A stretch of DNA of 64,000 bases, taken from the NCBI RefSeq assembly GCF_019925205.1, contig NC_083564.1:25954447-26018446 (forward strand). Reading direction: 5' to 3'. This DNA is from Metopolophium dirhodum. Lineage: Eukaryota; Arthropoda; Insecta; Hemiptera; Aphididae. The translations under genes were made by a program, and so were the position numbers. Each line of letters opens with the position of its first letter. Positions within the stretch are counted from its first letter, which is position 1. The notes beneath the pieces were generated by a model. The model was not told the DNA's origin. It did no database searches and was given only the letters and a program-made list of their open reading frames with translations. This document shows positions 35,829 to 46,594 of this stretch, in pieces.

Positions 35829-36635
35829 GTGATTGCTAGGGTAACCATGGTTGCTATGGTGACGGTGGTTGCTATGGAAACGGTGGTTGCTATAGTAACA
35901 TCGGTTGCTATGGAAACGGTGGTTGCCATGGTAACGGTGGTTTCTATGGTAACGATGGTTGCTATGGTTACATCGGTTGCTATGGAAACAGTGGTTGCTA
36001 TGGTAACCACGGTTGCTATGGTAACGGTGGTTGCTATGGAAACAGTGGTTGCTATGGAAACGGTAGTTGCTATGGTAACCACGGTTGCTATGGTAACAGT
36101 GATTGCTATGGAAACGGTGGTTGCTATGGAAACGGTGGTTGCTATAGTAACATCGGTTGCTATGGAAACGGTGGTTGCTATGGTAACCACGGTTGCTATG
36201 GTAACCACGGTTGCTATGGTAACCACGGTTGCTATGGTTACATCGGTTGCTATGGAAACGGTGGTTGCTATAGTAACATCGGTTGCTATGGAAACGGTGG
36301 TTGCTATGGAAACAGTGGTTGCTATAGTAACATCGGTTGCTATGGAAACGGTGGTTGCTATGGTAACCACGGTTGCTATGGAAACGGTGGTTGCTATGGA
36401 AACGGTGGTTGCTATGGAAACGGTGGTTGCTATGGTAACCACGGTTGCTATGGAAACGGTGGTTGCTATGGTAACATCGGTTGCTATGGAAACATCGGTC
36501 GCTATGGAAACGGTGGTTGCTATGGCAACAAGGGTTGCTATGGTAACCACGGTTGCTATGGTTACATCGGTTGCTATGGAAACGGTGGTTGCTATGGTAA
36601 TCACGGTTACTATGGTTATATCGGTTGCTATGTAG
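35829..36635 (+). repeat. Array of about 45 X-box-like 18-bp units
   Basis: The unit is GGTTGCTATGGAAACGGT with variants (GGTAACCAC, GTAACATC). Each unit contains GTTGCTATGG[AT]AAC, which fits the RFX-binding X-box pattern GTTNCCATGGNAAC with one change. Because 18 is a multiple of three and the unit lacks stops, both strands stay open for about 270 codons (VAMETV on plus, SIATTV on minus). Those frames are by-products. Confidence 0.95.
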
Positions 36636-36904
36636 TTAGGTTAATTTTTATGTCTTCTACAACTATTTTTCTGGATCGTAAAAAGTATTTTTTTTTATTC
36701 ATTAAATAAAACTATTTAAAATAGTATTCGAATACTTTATACGACTGGATAGGCAGAATACCGTTCATATATCAGCCGTGAGAGAAGGGTTTCAGAATGT
36801 TTGGCATATGAAAGGGAAAGGCGAAAAAGAAGTTATGGTAGGTAAGTGGAGTGAGAGAAACAGATATGAGAATGTTAAGTCGAGTGTGTAAGGAACAAAA
36901 GAGA
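36636..36904 (+). repeat. Diverged single copy of the inner inverted-arm sequence
   Basis: 36785-36895 (TTTCAGAATGTTTGGCATAT, CAGATATGAGAATGTTAAG, GTGTGTAAGGAACA) matches 29408-29525 in the same orientation with several changes. It is thus a third, older copy located between the arms. Confidence 0.75.
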
Positions 36905-38250
36905 AAAAAAAGGTGGGTAAGTGTATGTCACATAAATGATATAATATCATTGTATGAGAAAAACGATTCTGAGCGAAAACCGTCAGTCAGCCTATGATAT
37001 TACCAAGTATATTTGATGATATTATTGTTAATAAAGTAATTTATATATAACGTGGAGCCTAAGAGCCTTGTATTCAATTTACAATCTTTAGCTATAAAAG
37101 TTGAACATTTTATAAATTTTTAACTACAAAATAATTATTAAATTATAAATTTGAATGCTTATAAAAAAAAATGTGCTTATGTATTTTTAATATTTTTCAA
37201 CTGCTATTAGAACGATATATCAGGAGCCTTATATTAAATTTTCACGCTTTTGACCCAACAAATGAAATTTTATTGATATTTAAAGAAAAAAAAACTAAAA
37301 AAATTGAAAAATGACAAAGTCCGTAAAAGGTACAAAAAGAGTCAAAAAATTTCAAAATGTTATGGTGTATAGAAAATGGTAATATAAACATTCAGTGAAA
37401 TTTTCAAGTATCTAAATTCGTTCGTTTTTAAATTACAACAAAATAAGGAAATCGCTACAATTTCTCACGAGTGAATATCCAATGTTGTAAAAATTTGAAC
37501 GCTCATAAAAATTTAATTTGACTTTCTTATAGACATTTTTTTTTTTGATAAAGGTAGACAAACTTATGAGTAATCTTATATTACATTTTCAAATCTTAGA
37601 TTTAAAAAGAAAAATTTTTATGAATTCTCAACTCAAAATAATTTGCTATTTTTCGTGATTTTTCCGTATTTTGTTAATTTATAAACTTTGAATGCTTAGA
37701 AAAAAAAAACTTTGACTAAGGATTTTTAATATTTTTCATCTGCCTTTGAAACAATATACTAGGAGCCTTCTATTAAATTTTCAAGCTTTTTTAGCTACTA
37801 ACTTTTTTAAACTAAAAAAAAATGGAAAATGAAAATGTCCCTAAACAGTTCAAAATAAAGAAAAATATATTGAAAATGTTATAGTCTATAGAAAATGCAA
37901 TTATAAGCAACCAGTGAAAATGTCAAGTATCTACGGTCATTTGTTTTAATGTTACACCAAAAACCAAATTCAATTTTGTAAAAAATCAATTTTGTGTAAA
38001 AATTCCCGTTTTTCCTTAATTTTTCTATTGTTTATCTTGTCGCTTGTGAAAACTATTAGGAAATTTTTGGTTTACCCCCCAAAGTACCAACTAGATTAAC
38101 TTTCCTATCAGAAAAGGTATTGTTGAAGAAAATTGAATCATTTTTACTGCTCTAAAAGGTGACAGACACAAAAAAAAAAAATATAAAAATAAAAAAAAAA
38201 ACACACATCATTGTAAATCAATACATTCTTTGCTCCGCTCAGAATTTAAA
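36905..38250 (+). repeat. Dispersed repeat family A copy in the spacer
   Basis: Head AAAGGTGGGTAAGTGTATGT near 36908, core ACGATTCTGAGCGAAAAC at about 36963, tail TTTGCTCCGCTCAGAATTTA near 38230. The head is shortened relative to 25021. It abuts the right arm. Confidence 0.85.
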
Positions 38251-39534
38251 AAAAGATAAACAAAAGAGACTAAGTTGAGATGGTTCGGTCACTGTATGAT
38301 AGGAGGTAGTGAAAGAAGCAAAGTGGAAGTAAATGTAGGGGGAAGATGAGAGGTGAGAAGACTGAAGAACAAAAATGAATAGATGAAGGAAATGACCCTC
38401 ATTACTGGTTCATGGCTGAACCAGTATAATTGTGTGATAAGGGGGAAGAAGAAGTGAAAACAATGCAGAATACGTAGGAAAAGTAAAGGCCACTAGACTC
38501 TTTTGAAAATACTATCCATCTCTTCTTCAGTCTCCTCAACCCTCACTTTCCCCCTAAATGTACTTCTTTATTCACTCTCACTATACCCTTCTCATACAGT
38601 GACCGAACTACCTCAATCTAATCTCTCTTATTTTCACTACAATACATGCCACTCCACAACACTAACCCACTTTTAATTCTTTATTATATCTTCTTTATTA
38701 TGTCCCTTACACACCCAACTCAACATTCTCATATCTGCTACACACACTTCGCTAACCTAACCTAACCTTACATTTCACTTTCGTCTTTCCCTTTCATACG
38801 CCAAACATTCTGAAATCCTGTTGACCTCTTTCCTTATCTTCACCATATCATACACTTCCTAATTCCTATTCACTCAGTCTCGAGTTACCTACAAGTCATC
38901 GTACTTGATTATCTGTTAAAATATAAATGCGAATTATCTACTCAAAAGAAGTACCTATACATACCAAAAAAAATCATACCTGACCAATTTCCTAATTTTT
39001 ATCACGACTTTATCGATAGTATAGTATAGTTATAATACAAATAATTGAAAAGTTGCCCAGATCAATTGACAATAATACAAAGAAACCTACTGAAAAATAA
39101 GAAAATACATACCCCGTGTCCGAATCGAAATCTGCTGCGAAACTTAGTCTTCGAAACACTGCAACATTCACACATTTCAGTCTGCTTATGATATATTATT
39201 CCCAGTTGACAAATCTTAACTGACGAATACCATTTCTGAAATAATACGTAGCCTGCAGTAAAATGTTCAACAGTATTCTTATGACCTAAGCTTTACAGAT
39301 ATTACGGGAGCAATGAATGTTTCGATTTTACAATAATGTGTATAAGATTCTCGTATAACGATTTTCTTATTTTGTTGTTATTCAACAACTATTAACCGTC
39401 GGTATTTAAAATGTCTATCAAATGTTTAAACTATCATTTTCTATACATTATATAATGTTCAAAATATTTTGACTTGTTTTTCAGTGATTTATATACATTT
39501 GAATTATGAAATATTTTTAGTTCTGTATTCTATA

Positions 39535-39748
39535 TGTTAGCGCTCGAGTCGCTTTATCGTACACTGTCGCGATTGTCATTATTGATCTTATATTATTTTG
39601 TCATTAGTCGAGTTAGTCGCGTATCGAAGTTTGTACCGAGCACAGCGAGCGGCTCCACAATTATTATTATTATATTATAAATAAAAGCATACAGTCCACT
39701 TAAATTCTACGTTTTCCTTTATTAAAGGTCTTAGTCCTACAATAAACA
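39535..39748 (+). repeat. 5' LTR of BEL/Pao element
   Basis: Begins TGTTAGCGCTCGAGTCG and ends CTACAATAAACA. It contains AATAAA near its 3' end (39741-39746) and an ATAAATAAAAG stretch, both usable as polyadenylation signals in the LTR. Confidence 0.97.
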
Positions 39749-39766
39749 TGGTCCATTCGAACCGGA
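39749..39766 (+). other. Primer-binding site of BEL/Pao element
   Basis: TGGTCCATTCGAACCGGA directly follows the LTR. It is complementary to the 3' end of a tRNA: CCA tail and a GGTTCGAAT T-loop. I cannot name the tRNA with confidence. Confidence 0.75.
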
Positions 39767-40595
39767 CGGAAACCGTATAATATAGTAATTATAGTTGTGT
39801 TTATTTTGAGTGCGTCGGTTAAAAGTCACGTGCGTGCGGTTAAATAGGCGTAATAAAAAAAAATTATAGCCTTGTCGAAAAAGATTCGCACGTGAACGTC
39901 GTTTTCGTTAAAATATTAAGAATAATATAGTCGTATATAAAATAATAAAATATTATCTTAGTTATATTAAACCAAAGTATATTCGCGCGTGCAGTTTCTC
40001 GTGATTTGAAGAGTATAATATTAAAATTTATATCTATCGAAAGAATATACGTTGGAATATATTCTTGTGCGTATGAAACGTAAAAAGTATAGTATTGTGG
40101 TCCAGTTAATATTATATTTCACGTGTACCCGTTCGAGAAGCTCGAAGAAGATCGATTCCCGTGCCAAGGTCATCTTGATGAAGACAAATGTAAGGTAAGA
40201 GAATCTCAATTTCCTAGTATTTTTAAAATACGTTCATAAAAATTCCCGATATTCCTATCCCGACATCGAGTGTAATCAGCCGCGTTATGTACAGTACAAC
40301 AGTCAACTCGTAAAATAAATGCGATAATTGTTGGAGATACGAACGATTACGATATTATTTCAGCGTAGAAAACGAACGATCAAAACGTTCAAAAGCGTAT
40401 ACCTAGTCAAATTCTTATCGCTAAAATTCTGCCGTCGTTATAGTATAATCTCTTTACGAATTGGTAAATAGACCGCTAGTTAGGTATAATTACGTCTTAT
40501 TACGCTATAGCCTATATATTTCTTAACCCTCGATATACCGTAAATTATCAGTTGCCAGCTGTCACATATTTATTATATTAATTTATATCGGCAAA

Positions 40596-42923
40596 ATGGT
40601 AAACACTCTAAAAGCGCGGCGAGGACAAATTAGAGGCAATTTAACACGATTTTGGACTTATGTGTCTACTCCGGACAATGATCCTAAGCAAATAAGTATA
40701 CGACGACCAAAGATTGAAGAAGCATGGGAAGAGTTTCAACAGGTACAGTCGGAGATTCGGGATGAGGAAGATGCAAATGAACATGAAGAATATCAAGTAG
40801 ATTTCGAAGAGTTATATTTCAAGGCAATGGCCAAAGCGGAAGAGAGACTTCAACAATCAGAAATAAAAGAAAACTTGTCCATCGACACACAAGTAGGAAA
40901 AGAAAAAAACGGTGTAAGAGAGATAAGTAATGCCGTACCATCGATAAAATTAGCTGCGTTACAAATACCCGTGTTCTCAGGTGTATACTCCGAATGGGCT
41001 CCGTTCTATGATATATACACCGCACTGGTTCACAATAACAAACACCTGACAACAATAGAAAAATTTATTCATTTACGTGCGTCACTATCCGACGATGCGG
41101 CGAACTGTGTCAAGAACCTAGAGACCACAGTTAATAATTACGAACACGTTTGGAACAGTTTGGTTACGAGATACAATAATAAAAAATTATTAGTACAAAC
41201 ACACGTAAAAGGTATTTGTGATTTACCTACAGTCAAAGCGAGTTCGTCCACGGGCTTGCGACAATTTTCAGATGGTTTACGTGGTCATATATCGGCCTTA
41301 AGAGCATTGGATCAACAACCGTCAGAGTGGGGACCGTTGTTAACACATATTATATGTACTAAATTAGACGCAGTCACTATAAGCGATTGGGAAACGAAGT
41401 GCGGGAGAGACGAAATCAAAAAGGTCGACGAATTAATCGAATTTTTAGAAGCACGTTTCCACGTATTAGAAGCTGTTGAATCGTCTAAAAAAATATGCAG
41501 TGTTTCGAAAAATGTTAGCGAAAATAATAATTACACAGGTAAAAAAGGCACAAAAAATACCACATCATCTACTTCATTTGTCAACACCTCGGAAATAAAA
41601 TGTTACGTATGTCAACTATCGCACACTATATACAAGTGTCCCAAGTTTATCGCACTATCAGCGATCGACCGAATTAAAAAGGTAAACGACCTTAATTTGT
41701 GCAACATTTGCCTCCGGCGTCACGACAAAAGGAAATGTCTTGGGCGAAATTGTCTAAGGTGTTCCAAGCCACATAATACAATGTTACACATAAACAATTA
41801 CAAACACCAACCAAATTCAACGAGTGAAACATCAGAAGCAAACAGTAAAACTGAGGGAGAAACACCTGCCTTAAGCACGGTGACCGCCCACGCATTCGCG
41901 TCGGGTGAACAGGTGTTATTAGCTACGGTAGTAGCCCTAGCTGTGAGTCCCTACACGAAAACGACAACATGTCGTGCTTTATTAGACTCCGGGTCTCAGA
42001 AAAATTTTATAACGGAAGAGATGGTGCAGACACTACGTTTAAAAAGAAATAAAATTAAACACGTAATCAGCGGTATCGGTGAAATAGTACAACATGCGTC
42101 GTCGTCAGTATGGTTAAAAATAAAATCCCGCGTAAGTGATTACGCGGTATTTCTACCAATGATAGTAGTACCAAAGATCACGGGTCAATTACCTCCGCGA
42201 AATATAACAACAACATGTAACGTTCCCGATAACATTAAATTGGCAGATCCACATTTTAGTACGCCCCAAAAAATCGACATATTATTAGGCGCAACGCATT
42301 TTTATCAATTTTTATGTGATGGACAAATACGTCCCTCGACGACTGGGCCGTTATTCCAAGAAACAGTATTTGGATGGGTGGCCGCTGGAGCAATATCGGA
42401 AAATAGTTTATCAAAGGCATCGACTTCGAACACGTTTTTTAGCGCAACCGATAGTGAATCCACGCTAGAGAACGCATTACAACGATTTTGGCTGATTGAA
42501 GACGTAAGCGATACACCACCTTATACGATCGAGGAGCGTACTTGTCAAGAATATTTTAATAAGACCGTTATTAGAAATGACGAGGGACGTTTTGTCGTAC
42601 ACCTACCGTTTCGGGTCGATTTAATAAAACTAGGAAAGTCGTACGAAATCGCAAAACGTCGCTTCTTAGCAATAGAACGTAAGTTCCAAAAAGATAAGGA
42701 ATTAAAGAAAGAATATTTTTCTTTTATGAAAGAGTATGAGTCATTAAACCATATGGAACGGGTAGATGAGAGCGAACTCGAAAAAGAAGATCAAACGTGT
42801 TACTTGCCCCACCACGCCGTTAGAAAAGACAGTAGCACGTCTACAAAGTTGCGGGTAGTGTTCGACGCATCTTGCAAAAGTGCAAAACAGATAACGGTAT
42901 TAGTCTTAATGACGTGTTATTAA
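40596..42923 (+). CDS. BEL/Pao gag-protease and start of RT (775-aa frame)
   Basis: Domains in order: gag-like DUF1759 region (IPVFSGVYSEWAPFYDIYTA, about residues 127-270); three Cys/His units from 41601 (CYVCQLSHTIYKC, CNICLRRHDKRKC, CLRCSKPHNTMLH); retroviral-type aspartic protease of the DUF1758 kind with LLDSGSQ (D-S-G at 41985-41993); the linker to RT; and the RT start LRVVFDAS. The frame is lost about 30 bases before the stop at 42921-42923. Homologous sequence continues in another frame (about 42886-42960), so a frameshift rather than a natural end is likely. Confidence 0.9.
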   Translation: MVNTLKARRGQIRGNLTRFWTYVSTPDNDPKQISIRRPKIEEAWEEFQQVQSEIRDEEDANEHEEYQVDFEELYFKAMAKAEERLQQSEIKENLSIDTQVGKEKNGVREISNAVPSIKLAALQIPVFSGVYSEWAPFYDIYTALVHNNKHLTTIEKFIHLRASLSDDAANCVKNLETTVNNYEHVWNSLVTRYNNKKLLVQTHVKGICDLPTVKASSSTGLRQFSDGLRGHISALRALDQQPSEWGPLLTHIICTKLDAVTISDWETKCGRDEIKKVDELIEFLEARFHVLEAVESSKKICSVSKNVSENNNYTGKKGTKNTTSSTSFVNTSEIKCYVCQLSHTIYKCPKFIALSAIDRIKKVNDLNLCNICLRRHDKRKCLGRNCLRCSKPHNTMLHINNYKHQPNSTSETSEANSKTEGETPALSTVTAHAFASGEQVLLATVVALAVSPYTKTTTCRALLDSGSQKNFITEEMVQTLRLKRNKIKHVISGIGEIVQHASSSVWLKIKSRVSDYAVFLPMIVVPKITGQLPPRNITTTCNVPDNIKLADPHFSTPQKIDILLGATHFYQFLCDGQIRPSTTGPLFQETVFGWVAAGAISENSLSKASTSNTFFSATDSESTLENALQRFWLIEDVSDTPPYTIEERTCQEYFNKTVIRNDEGRFVVHLPFRVDLIKLGKSYEIAKRRFLAIERKFQKDKELKKEYFSFMKEYESLNHMERVDESELEKEDQTCYLPHHAVRKDSSTSTKLRVVFDASCKSAKQITVLVLMTCY

Positions 42924-43016
42924 AGGGCCCGGTTATCCAAGACGATTTATTATACATTATTATTTATTTCACGATTTCGAACTCATAATTACGTTTTAAC
43001 GGCCGACATAGTTAAA

Positions 43017-45242
43017 ATGTACCGGCAAATATTAATGACTGATAAACATCGCGATTATCAAAGAATATTATGGCGCACGGACCCTAATCAACCTATACAA
43101 ATATATCGACTGAACACGGTCACATATGGCACAGTACCCGCATCATATTTAGCGACAGGTTGTTTACAAGTACTAGCCGAAACTAGCTATAATCTCCTCA
43201 GTTTTTGTGCACAAACGACCGGACTTCGTGCACATTCGTGCACAAACGATGCACAAACGATTGGCGCAAAAAGAATTCAAAAATTCCAAATCGGGGGGGC
43301 CGTAGAAATGGACCCAGCCGAAACGGTACACGAACAATACCCATACATCACGCCTATTATCAATCGAGATTTTTACATGGACGACATATTGACCGGAGCC
43401 GACACGAAACAGGAAGTAATTAAAATACGCGACGGCTTGATTGTGGTTATGAACAGTGCCGGTCTAAAGTTACGAAAATGGTCATCAAACGACGCGAGTT
43501 TAATAACATCAAGTCTACCTAGCGAAGATATAGAAATATCAAATAAACACGAACTTAATTATTCTGTAAAAAAGGTATTAGGTTTATTCTGGGACGCTTC
43601 GTCGGATATATTAAAATATAACGTGCGTGAGAATAAAAGGGTAGATAGGATGTCGGTTACCAAACGCGAAATGCTGTCCGATATAGCTGCGATCTTCGAC
43701 CCGCTGGGTTTAGTCGGCCCATTAATAGTGCGAGCAAAATTAATATTACAAGCGTTATGGCGTGAAAAGATTGATTGGGACGAACCCGTTCCAGTGCACA
43801 TACGCGAACAATGGTTTGAGTATAGAACACAATTATCCGCGTTAAACAGGTTATCAATAACACGCAAAATCACGAACAACTTAAAATCGTGTGTTATTGA
43901 GGTCCACGGGTTTTCGGACGCTAGTACATTGGCGTATGGATGTTGTTTATATTTAAGGTGTACGGACAACGCGGGCATTCATCATACTAATTTAATATGT
44001 GCAAAATCCAAAGTGGCGCCTTTAAAAACATTATCATTACCTCGGGTAGAGCTTTGTGCGGCACTGTTATTAACACGTCTAGCGTATAAATTAATACCGA
44101 AATTACAACTAAAAATTAATCAACAGTATTTTTGGACCGATTCGATGATAGTATTGGCATGGATCGCTTCACCTTCGACGAAATGGAGAACGTTTGTTGC
44201 ACATCGAGTAGCTGAAATACAAAGTAAAACAACAATGGGCGAATGGAAACACGTTAGTACATGCGACAACCCGGCTGACGTGATATCTAGAGGTTGCTGT
44301 CCGTCTAAATTAATCAATTTAGATTTATGGTGGTCGGGTCCCAAGTGGTTGACTGAAGATAAATTAAATTGGACAGAAAGTTCAGACACTCACCGTAAAT
44401 TAGACAATATTCCGGAAGGTAAAGAAAATATTATCAATGTTATGTGTGTCATTGATCACGATGATTTTATGTTAAACAAATATGAATCATTGACTAAGTG
44501 TTTAAGGATAACCGCGTACTGCATACGGTTTATAAATAACGTGCGTACGCGTAAGAATAATAATATTAAATTAACAGGTTTGCTACAACCAGAAGAGTTG
44601 GAAAAAGCAACTTTGAAATTAATAAAATATACGCAAAATATCGGTTTTGTTGACGAACTGCGGGAACTATCGAACGGTAAGGCTGTCTCGACCCACAGTA
44701 AACTTTTTCGTCTTCGACCATTTATCGATAGTAATGGCGTCATTCGCGTTGGCGGCAGATTGAAAAACGCCGCGACAATCGACATTTTTCAACGTCACCC
44801 CATCGCATTACCCGCGAACTGTTTATTTGCGAAAATGTTATTTAATGAACAGCACATGCTTCTAATGCACGGTGGACCCCAGGCTTTATTATCAACTATT
44901 CGGTTAAAATACTGGCCAATTAACGGTAGAAATTTAGCGCGTAATACGGTTCACAAATGCATAAAATGTTTCCGTAATAAACCTATTTTCGTGCAACCTA
45001 TTATGGGTGACTTGCCCAGTGACCGCGTGCAACCAGGACGGGCATTTTTAAAATGTGGCATAGATTTCGCCGGTCCGTTTTTAATAAAATCTAGTTCGTT
45101 ACGTAAATCACCGATTATAAAAACATACGCATGTATTTTTGTGTGTTTATCGACCAAGGCCGTTCATATCGAGGCAGTTAGCGATTTAACGACAAAAGCA
45201 TTCTTGAACGCGTTAAACCGTTTTTTTCGACCGTCGTGGTAA
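43017..45242 (+). CDS. BEL/Pao RT, A17 peptidase region, RNase H and integrase N-part (741-aa frame)
   Basis: The frame opens slightly upstream (TADIVKM at 43002). The RT catalytic YMDD is at 43374-43385. The Pao-specific peptidase A17-type region lies at about 43570-43870 (REMLSDIAAIFDPLGLVGP). RNase H motifs are VHGFSDAS, LPRVELCAA, WTDSMIVLAW and NPADVISRG. The integrase zinc domain has HMLLMHGG... and CIKC (44958-44969), and the first catalytic Asp is in KCGIDFAGPF near 45062. A second frameshift of small size separates it from the upstream ORF (about 42960-42975). A third lies in or next to the T-run near 45221-45228 and cuts off the rest of the integrase. Confidence 0.9.
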   Translation: MYRQILMTDKHRDYQRILWRTDPNQPIQIYRLNTVTYGTVPASYLATGCLQVLAETSYNLLSFCAQTTGLRAHSCTNDAQTIGAKRIQKFQIGGAVEMDPAETVHEQYPYITPIINRDFYMDDILTGADTKQEVIKIRDGLIVVMNSAGLKLRKWSSNDASLITSSLPSEDIEISNKHELNYSVKKVLGLFWDASSDILKYNVRENKRVDRMSVTKREMLSDIAAIFDPLGLVGPLIVRAKLILQALWREKIDWDEPVPVHIREQWFEYRTQLSALNRLSITRKITNNLKSCVIEVHGFSDASTLAYGCCLYLRCTDNAGIHHTNLICAKSKVAPLKTLSLPRVELCAALLLTRLAYKLIPKLQLKINQQYFWTDSMIVLAWIASPSTKWRTFVAHRVAEIQSKTTMGEWKHVSTCDNPADVISRGCCPSKLINLDLWWSGPKWLTEDKLNWTESSDTHRKLDNIPEGKENIINVMCVIDHDDFMLNKYESLTKCLRITAYCIRFINNVRTRKNNNIKLTGLLQPEELEKATLKLIKYTQNIGFVDELRELSNGKAVSTHSKLFRLRPFIDSNGVIRVGGRLKNAATIDIFQRHPIALPANCLFAKMLFNEQHMLLMHGGPQALLSTIRLKYWPINGRNLARNTVHKCIKCFRNKPIFVQPIMGDLPSDRVQPGRAFLKCGIDFAGPFLIKSSSLRKSPIIKTYACIFVCLSTKAVHIEAVSDLTTKAFLNALNRFFRPSW

Positions 45243-45249
45243 GAGCATT

Positions 45250-45975
45250 GTCATATATAGCGATAATGCAACAAATTTCGTTGGTGCCAATAATAAATTA
45301 AAAGAAATATATCAACTATTCCAGTCAAAACAATCGCATGAAGATTTGCAAAGAAATTTCACAAATATTGGTGTCAAGTGGCAGTTCATCCCTCCTCGTT
45401 CCCCACATTTCGGTGGACTGTGGGAGGCGGCGGTAAAATCTATGAAAATACTGTTAGGAAGGGTATTAGGCGAAGCTCATCTAACATATGAAGAATTATG
45501 TACTGTACTAACGCGCGCTGAAGCCTGCTTAAACTCGCGTCCCTTAACCACCTTATCTACTGATCCTTCTGATCCCAGCCCCCTCACTCCTGGGCACTTC
45601 CTTATAGGAGATTCTCTCACTGCGGTACCAGAGGATGACGTAACCGCTATACCAGTTAATCGACTAACACGATGGCGTAGAGTTACTCAATATTCACAAC
45701 AGTTATGGCGCCGTTGGAGTAAAGAGTACTTATGCCAACTTCAAGAGAGGTCCAAATGGTCTAAGGAGAAAGGTCCGAAGCTGAATGTGGGAACAGTAGT
45801 CCTAGTGAAGGAGGACAATCTACCCCCATTGCAATGGCGATTGGGACTAGTTGAACAAATCTATCGAGGATCCGACGGAGTCATTCGATCAGCAGAGGTT
45901 ACGTCAGCAGGTCGTAAGTTGAAAAGGGCAGTTCGAACGTTGTGCCCACTTCCTTTCGAGAGTAATATTGATTAA
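45250..45975 (+). CDS. BEL/Pao integrase C-part with DUF5641
   Basis: The second catalytic Asp (YSDNATNF) is at about 45254-45277, in the same frame as the downstream ORF that starts with ATG at 45346. The catalytic Glu is in SPHFGGLWEAAVKSM (about 45400-45444). The C-terminal DUF5641-type domain reads LTPGHFLIGDSL to VRTLCPLP. This part is intact up to its stop. Confidence 0.9.
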   Translation, partial: VIYSDNATNFVGANNKLKEIYQLFQSKQSHEDLQRNFTNIGVKWQFIPPRSPHFGGLWEAAVKSMKILLGRVLGEAHLTYEELCTVLTRAEACLNSRPLTTLSTDPSDPSPLTPGHFLIGDSLTAVPEDDVTAIPVNRLTRWRRVTQYSQQLWRRWSKEYLCQLQERSKWSKEKGPKLNVGTVVLVKEDNLPPLQWRLGLVEQIYRGSDGVIRSAEVTSAGRKLKRAVRTLCPLPFESNID

Positions 45976-46380
45976 AAGGGTATAAAAAAAAATTTTTTTT
46001 TTTTAAATCTATGAAATTCCTAATTATTACACAATATGAAATTAAATAATGTCAGATTATAGTATGTAACGTTTCATTGTTACTTTGTCTTTATTTATAA
46101 ATTATATTGTATATTATGCATATGTTTTTTGTTCGCGCTTTTATATTTTATTAGCCATTTATTTATCTATTTATTTGTTTTGATACTATTTACGTGTTTA
46201 TTGAATATGTTTGTTCGCTGAGTTTGAAACTAATTTATTTGTATTACTATTGTAATTATTTATATATATTTTTTTTTATTCATTTATATGCCTACGATAT
46301 ATGTATAATTAGTATCTTGGGCTAAAATTATTATTATTTTATGTTTATGTTGAAAATTAACATTTTCAATGCCGGGAGTA

Positions 46381-46594
46381 TGTTAGCGCTCGAGTCGCTT
46401 TATCGTACACTGTCGCGATTGTCATTATTTATCTTATATTATTTTGTCATTAGTCGAGTTAGTCGCGTATCGAAGTTTGTACCGAGCACAGCGAGCGGCT
46501 CCACAATTATTATTATTATATTATAAATAAAAGCATACAGTCCACTTAAATTCTACGTTTTCCTTTATTAAAGGTCTTAGTCCTACAATAAACA
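46381..46594 (+). repeat. 3' LTR of BEL/Pao element
   Basis: Identical to the 5' LTR except at one position. It is preceded by CAATGCCGGGAGTA (short purine tract at 46373-46378), the likely plus-strand primer site. Confidence 0.97.

Larger units (their letters stand above)
39535..46594 (+). mobile_element. BEL/Pao LTR retrotransposon, full length, recent
   Basis: 7060 bases with two 214-base LTRs that differ at one position (G at 39584, T at 46430 by my alignment). The 5-bp target duplication CTATA flanks it at 39530-39534 and 46595-46599. It contains a PBS, gag, protease, RT, RNase H and integrase in BEL/Pao order, with no envelope-like ORF. At least three reading-frame breaks interrupt the coding region. 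The insertion is in the right arm of the inverted duplication. Confidence 0.97.

Noticed and set aside
35786..36635. Overlapping 272-aa and 268-aa ORFs on opposite strands
   Set aside because: Both are by-products of an 18-bp tandem repeat whose unit has no stop in these frames.
43205..43423. Alternative-frame ORFs within BEL/Pao and minus-strand ORFs at 43559-45157
   Set aside because: Shadows of the pol frame, with no independent features.
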